Source of the DNA: Saccoglossus kowalevskii
Lineage: Eukaryota; Hemichordata; Enteropneusta; Harrimaniidae
NCBI RefSeq assembly: GCF_000003605.2
Contig: NW_003109080.1
Location: 637,646-651,066 of the forward strand
DNA length: 13,421 nt
Reading direction: 5' to 3'
The stretch's first letter is position 1. Each line of letters opens with the position of its first letter. This document shows positions 8,186 through 13,421 of the stretch, piece by piece. The notes under the pieces were generated by a model, which saw nothing but the letters and a program-made list of their open reading frames with translations, did not search any database and was not told where the DNA came from. The translations under genes were made by a program, and so were the position numbers.

Positions 8186-8242
8186 TGCCAAGACAAGGAT
8201 TCGAACCTGGGTTATTGCGACCACAACGCAATGTCCTAACCA
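8186..8242 (-). pseudogene. tRNA-His pseudogene, unit 7, truncated by LINE
   Basis: The 3' three quarters of the tRNA are present, with anticodon arm TTGCG-TTGTGGT-CGCAA and T loop TTCGAAT. The T stem has mismatches (CCAGG against CCTTG). The 5' acceptor and half of the D arm are missing: at TGGTTAGGACA the sequence is replaced on the upstream side by the poly-A end of the LINE. Confidence 0.75.
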
Positions 8243-8433
8243 TTTTTTTTTTTCTTTTATTAAAAGACAGACCCACTGGCCTGCCTTGTTAAAAATATAT
8301 ATATAAAGAGCTAAAAATAATACATTACATAAACTTTCATCAAATAATATTAACATAACTCATAATACTCATAAGTCTCATTATTCAAATCATTTCAAGC
8401 GATTGTGTAAAGGATGATTAGGCAAAATTTAAT
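8243..8433 (-). other. LINE 3' UTR with poly-A signal and tail
   Basis: After the ORF2 stop (TAA at 8436-8434) about 180 bp of AT-rich sequence follows. AATAAA on the minus strand lies at 8261-8256. Its tail is AAAAG followed by eleven A (plus-strand T run 8243-8253), directly abutting the tRNA-like unit. A short AT dinucleotide run lies near 8297. Confidence 0.8.
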
Positions 8434-9160
8434 TTAGAAAGTGACAGTGAAATTATCATTTGTGGCTGTTTCTATTAAGGGTTCATATCTACATTTAAAC
8501 AGTAAAACGTCATTGCGATATGCAAACGTTCCGTGTTCTAGTGCCATTTTATGAATTAATTTATTTTTGAAGATATCAATAAGTGGTATTTTGTGTTGAG
8601 AATTGTTAAATATTTGGCGTCGAATTAGCGGGCAAGATACAGTAGGTAGTTTATGAGGGCTGTGTTAAACTTGTCATCAGAGGTAAATTGGCTGAATAGT
8701 ATAATGGTGTCTGTAATTGAATCAAGGGCGATATTGGGTATTTTTTTCAGGAGATGGAAAATATATTGCCAGAAGGGCTGTATAGTGTTACATCTCACTA
8801 GCATATGTACAAGATTTTCATTACAATTGTTGCAAAATTGGCATAAAGGACAATCAGAAAAATTCATTTTATGAAGGAAAGTATTTGTAAAAATTGAGTT
8901 GTGAATGACTTTATAGTCATTATCACCAAGTAAGTTTGGTTTGATACCCCCATATATATGAGGCCATATATTTTTGAAGTTTATATTATCGTATAGTTGG
9001 GACCAATGGGGAATGCATGGTGGCTCAACGTCCTTTGTCATGTTAATTAGTTAAGTAAATGTTTTTGTAGTAAATTGGGTTATATGTACCTGTTGAGATT
9101 TAAACTCAATATGGATTCTCGTTAGTTCGGGGTCTTTATCTGGGATATTAGTAAAACAGT
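8434..9160 (-). pseudogene. LINE ORF2 C-terminal zinc-motif region, broken
   Basis: Downstream of RT, L1/Tx1-type ORF2 proteins carry a Cys/His motif thought to contact nucleic acid. Here the frame reads IWPHIYGGIKPNLLGDNDYK, then CPLCQFCNNC followed by ENLVHMLVRC and FWQYIFHLL (about 8885-8760). This is a zinc-ribbon-like CxxC plus HxxxxC pattern as found at LINE C termini. An in-frame TAA lies about 9051. A frameshift near 9165 sits in a run of seven A. Another near 8630 moves the end into a frame that runs RRQIFNNSQHKIPL to FTVTF and the TAA at 8436-8434. The final 65 residues are therefore in a different frame from the zinc motif. Confidence 0.8.
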
Positions 9161-11500
9161 GTTTTTTTCCAGTGGGCGGGAATTGCATTAATTATGGTAT
9201 GGTATTGTTCTAATATTTTGTCCGGAGATTGACTTTCATTGGAAGTTGAGCCGCCTTGCACGAGTTCACAGATTGCATTTGGCTGTAAAAAACCGGGAAC
9301 TACCTCGTATCATAAATCCCTCACCCTAATAACTCCAGCATTAACAACATTCTCAAAAAATAGTTGGTTATCATCTTTTAAATAAGTTTGTTGTAAAAGA
9401 TTGGCTGGTAATATATGTCTATAAGGGAATGTGGGCTGGCATCTATTTGTTGGGAAATTTTATTCCAGGCGTGCAGCATTTCGGCATAAAATGGAAGTAG
9501 ATTGGTGAATTTTCTTGGATCTAATTTAATTTTAAAGAGATCGTGTCCGAGATTAAGGTTGCAGTATTTGTTTATGTTATAGGTCATTAAATATTTAAAT
9601 TTATAGTTATAATCGGGTTTCAAATATTTCTTTATCCATTTTAACCAAAATGCTGCCCGTCTAGATTGCATGTCAGACAGGTTTAATTCCCCCCCCCCCG
9701 AAGATGTTGGACTTGTAATGACGTCATACTTGATTAAGTGTTTACGATTATCCCAGACGAATGCTGTTATTGATTTTTTGTATTTGGAAAGGATTTCCTC
9801 AGTTATTGGGGTAACAGATAAGGGATAATACAACATTGACGATACCAGAGTGTTTACAATTAGAATTTTACCTTTTAGGGAAAGCTTTCGTCGTTTTCAA
9901 TGATTTAGTATGGTTTCGCATTTTGACATTTTATTATTCCAATTACTATCTATTAAATTAATATTCGAATGGCCCACATAAACACCTAATATAGAAATTT
10001 TGTCGTTTTGGACGGTACAAGGAATGGGCACGTCAGTTCGACCTTTGTTTGACCCACACCAAAAGAATTTCAGTTTTATTTTCATTAATTTTTGCCCCAG
10101 AAATAGCCCCATAATTATTGAATATTTCTAATGATGCTAAAATTGATTGGTCATCGGAGAGAGTGAGTGTTGTATCATCGGCGTGTTGATACATTAATGA
10201 CATTCTATCAGTACAGAGAAGTGGTATGCCTTTAATTAGGGGATTGGATTTAATCAGTGTATTCAGGGGCTCAATGGAAACGACGTAAAGCATGGCAGAT
10301 AAAGGACAACCCTGTCTGACTCCCCGAGTTACAGAAAATGGTTGTGTGAGAAATCCGTTACACTTGACCCTACTTTGGATATCTTTATATAGGATTGATA
10401 TCCATTGTCTAAAATTATGGCCGAAATTATATAATTTTAAAATATTTAATGAATAGTCATGGTCAACACGCTCGAAGGCATTCATTTGGTCTAATTTTAA
10501 TATGCACCCGGGCTGGTTAGTTTCATTTGCATAAGGGATTAAATCACGTATACAGAGTACATTATCCACAATATCCCTTCCTGGGACACAGCATGACTGG
10601 TCCTCAGAGATTATCGTGCCGATAAGTTTTCATAAACGTGATGCTAATAATTTGGAAATAATTTTATAGTCAATATTTGATAGAGAGATATAACGCCAAT
10701 TAGAAAAGAAACGTTTATCGATGTATTTCGTTGGGACTAATGTAATTACACTCGACCGGAAGGATTCAGGGAGGGTACCATATTCAAAAATATTATTAAT
10801 AACATCAAAAATATCATGAGAAATTTCACTCCAAAAGTATTTATACCAATTTACAGTGTGCCATTCAGCCCTGGAGATTTGTCATTTATCATCTCAAAAA
10901 GGACTGAAGTAACTTCCGACAGTGTTGGTTTTCTTTCGAGAAATTGTTTATCATCTTGGGATAATTGAGAATTTATTTTATTTTTAAGGTCAGTAGGGTC
11001 ACGTGTAATGGATTCTTTTGTAAATAACTTTGCGTAAAAGTTGTGGGTGGCAGAAACGATTTCGTCTGAAATGTTAAAAGATTGTCTCCTGTCATTGATA
11101 ACTACATTGAGAACTTTAGTTTTTTGTTTGATTATTTTTAGATTGAGAAAGTATTTTGTATTTTTTTCTCCCTCTTCACGCAATTTGATTTTGCTGCGTA
11201 TTGCAGCGCCCTCAGTCTTGGATTTTACGATATCATCTAGTTCGTCTTTTAACTTATGTAAATAAGTTAAATTATAGTCAGAATATTTTACAGCTTTAGT
11301 GTATTCATATTTTATTTTATTTTGTAATATTTTTTCCTGCTTATGTAGAAATTTCGCCCGTTGTTTTCCAAATCCTAAACTCATAGTTTTAATGTCAATT
11401 TTTAATTTGTTCCACCAGATTGATTTGTTCTCTATATAGATATCTTTTTTTTTCGTGAATTTGAAATTAGGTTTTTAATTACATCCACATAACTGGTATC
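9161..11500 (-). pseudogene. LINE ORF2 reverse transcriptase, broken
   Basis: RT carries out target-primed reverse transcription. In order, EEGEKNTKYFLNL (about 11170) is followed by KSPGLNG (about 10870) with a frameshift just after it, then RYISLSNIDYKIISKLLA (about 10690) and a TGA at about 10629. Next come SEDQSCCVPGRDIVDN, motif A LKLDQMNAFERVDHD with the catalytic Asp (about 10490), and motif B VTRGVRQGCPLSAMLY (about 10320). Motif C is QHADDTTL (about 10180), with the Asp pair kept and His before Ala where Tyr or Phe is usual. After a shift near 10050 the thumb-like region ISILGVYVGHSN, SLKGKILIVNTL and RRAAFWLKWI follows. TGA stops at 9899-9897 and 9312-9310 fall at Trp positions. An 11-base C run (G on the coding strand) at 9689-9699 encodes a Gly run. 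Confidence 0.9.
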
Positions 11501-11502
11501 GT

Positions 11503-12306
11503 CTAGAAAATGTCAGATGCCAGGCCCACGTTTAACCTAATTAAAATCAAATTTGTACAAAATTGAGTCATGCTCACTGTAAGGGAAAGTAGAAATGAAG
11601 CTAGATATACAAAGTTGGAATGGGAGGATGAGAGAAGACAATTGTCGATGCGGCTTTGCAATAAATTGTTGGTAACTGAACGTCGCCATGTGAATTTTCT
11701 AGCTTTGGGGTGTTGAGTTCGAAAAATATCAAGAAGGGCATTTCGGGACATTAGTTGTTTCAGTTGCATAACTGAGTTGTTGGCGTGGAAAATTATAGTA
11801 TTTGAACGATGAAGATTAGGTATGAGGGCGCTGTTGAAATCACCAATAATATAAATTTTTTCGGGGTCGATATAATTTTGTAGATGATCAAAAAATCGGC
11901 GGCGTTCAGCAATATTATTTGGGGCATAAATATTAATAAGATTAATAAGTTGATCTTCAATATCAAGGATAGTTTTTAATAAACGGCCAGGGTATATGTG
12001 ACTAGATTTGGATTGGATAATATTAATACCAGATTCTTTTTTAATGAGCAAAGCCACACCTCTCATCCCCCAGTCACACTGGTCTGTACAATTGTCATGT
12101 ATTATGTCCCCATCCCAGATACGTTTGATTTTCGGAAGGAGTGAATCCTGCCAGAACGTTTCTTGTAATGCTATAACATCGGCTTTATGAGAATTAAAGA
12201 AATGAATTGTGTTGTCAAGTTTTTCTAGGTTACGTAACCCATTGACATTTATAGAGGCCAGTGTGACCATTATTGTGTAAATGTTAGTGAGTTTTAACAC
12301 CATCAT
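11503..12306 (-). pseudogene. LINE ORF2 endonuclease domain, frameshifted at the end
   Basis: This apurinic-type endonuclease nicks the target DNA for priming. The likely start is the Met at 12270 (VTLASINVNGL follows). An earlier Met at 12306 lies only a few bases after the ORF1 stop. Motifs in order are NVNGL (Asn), ALQETF (Glu), MRGVALLIKK, NIYAPN, YIIGDFNSAL (Asp and Asn, about 11845), KFTWR and SRIDN. The last motif, SEHDS, lies in another frame near 11575, so a frameshift near 11590 separates it. A TGA at 11515-11513 follows at a Trp position (GPGI-stop-HF). All catalytic residues I can check are present as sequence, but not in one frame. Confidence 0.9.
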
Positions 12307-12311
12307 TGTGA

Positions 12312-12768
12312 TTATGTAACGGTGTTTTTTTGGTCACCTGTACCATCTTTTATTGTCACTTTTTTGGGGTTGAAATTACTGTGGGATTTGTCTGTATTCG
12401 GTTTCGGGACTATCTTCTTTCGTCTTCTTGTTGGGGTAACAAATTCGGGCTCGCTTTCGGTGGTGGATTCATGTTGTCTCTTAGTCTGGGTGGGCTTAGT
12501 AGTTTCCGCAGTCTTCTCCTTTGTTATCTCCATTTCTGTTGTTATGCGGTCTTGTTGAATTTCATTATCTTCCTTTTCATCCACTTCAATCTCGATGTTA
12601 GTTTCATTATCTCTGTCTATTACATCCGCTCTACTCGGATCTTCATCTATGCTTTCCAGGGATGGGGAAATCTCAGGGCAATTACGGGCAGTATGTCCGG
12701 GTTGATGAAAGTTGGAACATTTCTTGTTGGTACAGTTTCTTTCTATATGGCCGGCTTGTTTAATTAAA
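12312..12768 (-). pseudogene. LINE ORF1, C-terminal part with zinc knuckles
   Basis: From the left flank of the inverted-repeat insertion the frame reads KQAGHIERNC, then CSNFHQPGHTARNC, where the second Cys of the knuckle is Phe. A strongly acidic stretch (about residues 30-75, rich in D, E and N) follows, then a basic TRRRKKIVPKP tract, ending in TAA at 12314-12312. Only 5 bases separate this stop from the first ORF2 Met, a normal bicistronic LINE layout. The upstream remainder of ORF1 continues across the insertion at 13392-13421. The frame is open here but has lost a zinc ligand, and its 5' part is disrupted. Confidence 0.8.
12760..12768. repeat. 9-bp target-site duplication, left
   Basis: TTAATTAAA directly borders the first base of the inverted repeat (CGTTGAGTGG) and is identical to 13392-13400. 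It is itself nearly palindromic, so the exact boundary could shift by a base or so. Confidence 0.85.
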
Positions 12769-13020
12769 CGTTGAGTGGAAACCCCGGAAAACACTAAACC
12801 AGTTGAAAAACACTAAACCTATTGAAAAAGACTAAACCTGTTGAAAAAGACTAAACCTGTTGAAAAAACACTAAACCCTTCGTAAAGGGCAAATTATGGA
12901 TATACCATGATCGTTCAGTTGAGTATTTATGAAAAGAAAGCTAAAGAAAAATCCCTTTATGATCGAGGCCAGGGCCGCAGCTGATTTGGCAGCAGGACGC
13001 CCTCTATGTTAGATACTAGT
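12769..13020 (+). repeat. Left inverted-repeat arm with five subterminal repeats
   Basis: After the perfect terminal segment, five copies of a 19-20 bp motif (core ACTAAACCTGTTGAAAAA) run from about 12785 to 12882. They are followed by a less repetitive segment that still matches the right arm inverted as far as about 13020 (GCAGCTGATTT, CGCCCTC). Confidence 0.8.
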
Positions 13021-13187
13021 ATATCGCGCCCCAAACCAAACATTTTATATTATATTGGGTATATATCATTAAAAAAAGCCGCCTCGAAAATGACCCTGAC
13101 CATGCTGGAATTTTTTTAAAAATTCCTCGGAAAACAGCACATAACTAAATGTATTTAACCCAGATTTAATACATATAATAAACTTAA

Positions 13188-13391
13188 TAGTTTAGATTAC
13201 ATTGAGGGCGCCCTTGTGAAATCAGCTGCCGTCGTGGGTTCTGTTTCATGTTTTCGCTTTCTTTTAATCAAATATTCACTGGACGATTATGGTACACCCA
13301 TAATACACCCTTTACCTCGGGTTTAGTGTTTTTATTGTCAGGTTTAGTGTTTTTCGACAGGTTTAGTGTTTTCCGGGGTTTCCACTCAACG
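13188..13391 (-). repeat. Right inverted-repeat arm with three subterminal repeats
   Basis: Read on the minus strand it mirrors the left arm: the terminal segment, then three copies of the ACTAAACC motif (about 13378-13318), then GTAAAGGG, AAAGAAAGC, GCAGCTGATTT and CGCCCTC blocks. It is shorter than the left arm, mainly because two subterminal copies are fewer. Confidence 0.8.
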
Positions 13392-13400
13392 TTAATTAAA
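13392..13400. repeat. 9-bp target-site duplication, right
   Basis: TTAATTAAA follows the final base of the right inverted repeat (CAACG). It is identical to 12760-12768 and is part of the LINE ORF1 coding sequence. Confidence 0.85.
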
Positions 13401-13421
13401 TGGTCATCGCTGAGGCAGTTG
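13392..13421 (-). pseudogene. LINE ORF1, first zinc knuckle, cut by window edge
   Basis: The minus strand reads NCLSDDHLI, nearly identical to the first knuckle NCLSDEHLI of the ORF1 remnant at 1126-1090. It ends at the target duplication. The frame is the one that continues at 12768 on the other side of the inserted element. The rest of ORF1 and the LINE 5' UTR lie beyond the window. Confidence 0.75.

Larger units (their letters stand above)
7831..8242 (-). repeat. Tandem array of tRNA-His-derived units (right part)
   Basis: Two further units of the same array are present (7831-8071 and 8072-8242), with the same spacer blocks and orientation as 1684-2725. The second unit lacks about 40 bp of spacer (GTGCATTGATTTTGTTTGCG) and is cut in its tRNA D arm by the LINE poly-A end. 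The array resumes about 70 bp upstream of where the left part stopped, so the same segment is present on both sides of the BEL element. Confidence 0.85.
12769..13391. mobile_element. Non-autonomous long-TIR DNA transposon (foldback/MULE-like)
   Basis: This 623-bp element has terminal inverted repeats beginning CGTTGAGTGGAAACCCCGG on both sides, with about 32 bp perfect at the ends. Weaker matching continues inward for about 200-250 bp per arm (shared blocks such as GTAAAGGG, TATGG, AAAGAAAGC, GCAGCTGATTT, CGCCCTC). The arms enclose about 165 bp of AT-rich centre. A perfect 9-bp duplication flanks it. It has no reading frame of note and so would depend on a transposase supplied elsewhere. Long arms made partly of short tandem repeats plus a 9-bp duplication are known from Foldback and MULE elements. 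The superfamily is inferred from this and not proven. It interrupts the LINE ORF1. Confidence 0.85.
8243..13421 (-). mobile_element. L1/Tx1-type LINE, dead, 5' end outside the window
   Basis: The minus strand has part of ORF1 (zinc knuckles, acidic tail), ORF2 (endonuclease, RT, C-terminal zinc motif), a short 3' UTR and a poly-A tail at 8253-8243. Excluding the inserted inverted-repeat element, about 4.55 kb is visible. The element continues beyond 13421. RT motifs (VTRGVRQGCPLS, FLTQPF) and CCHC-type ORF1 point to the L1-Tx1 group. Every domain is interrupted by stops or shifts, so it cannot move by itself. Confidence 0.9.

Noticed and set aside
9689-9699. Eleven-base C run as a sequencing fault causing a frameshift
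   Set aside because: The frame is continuous through it (Ser-Ser-Gly run-Glu-Leu), so it does not need correction, although its length could still be off by three.
8434-12306. Genetic code with TGA read as Trp
   Set aside because: Many Trp positions use TGG, TAA stops and frameshifts are equally present, and TGA also occurs at a non-Trp position (about 10629). Ordinary decay explains it.
12322-12767. Plus-strand open frames of 78 and 145 codons
   Set aside because: They are antisense to the LINE ORF1 tail. Their hydrophobic look comes from reading the acidic and basic codons backwards, and no signal or domain supports them.
12785-12885. Regular 19-20 bp repeats that look a little like a CRISPR array
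   Set aside because: There are no distinct spacers of constant length, the same motif occurs inverted at the other end of the element, and the context is a eukaryotic transposon with inverted repeats.

Overview
This window reads as a gene-poor, repeat-filled stretch of an invertebrate (metazoan) genome. I see no bacterial signals (no operons, ribosome binding sites or CRISPR) and no intact host protein gene. The contents are a BEL/Pao LTR retrotransposon, L1/Tx1-type LINEs with CCHC zinc knuckles, decayed tRNA-His-like units in tandem, and a small non-autonomous DNA transposon. The combination would suit a mollusc or another marine invertebrate, but the taxon is inferred only. Every protein-like feature is on the minus strand and is broken by stops or frameshifts.

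Layout. 1-203: noncoding, with a possible LTR edge. About 260-1660: a decayed LINE fragment, with an ORF1 remnant bearing three zinc knuckles followed by the start of an ORF2 endonuclease. 1684-2725: a tandem array of roughly 250-bp units, each carrying a degenerate tRNA-His (anticodon GTG) on the minus strand. 2726-7832: a decayed BEL/Pao retrotransposon (LTR, gag, protease, RT, RNase H, integrase, LTR) that splits the array. 7831-8242: the array resumes. 8243-13421: a long, nearly complete but dead LINE whose poly-A end lies inside the last tRNA-like unit. It has ORF2 (endonuclease, RT, C-terminal zinc motif) and the C-terminal part of ORF1. 12769-13391: a 623-bp element with long terminal inverted repeats and a perfect 9-bp target duplication, inserted within the zinc-knuckle region of the LINE ORF1.

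The parts form a nested stack rather than a cooperating gene set. The tRNA-like array is the oldest layer, the BEL element and the LINE landed in it, and the inverted-repeat element landed in the LINE. The most useful observations are the foldback/MULE-like insertion with its 9-bp duplication, the tRNA-His satellite with a deletion shared by neighbouring units, and the exact LINE/tRNA junction. I did not find evidence for a new functional system.
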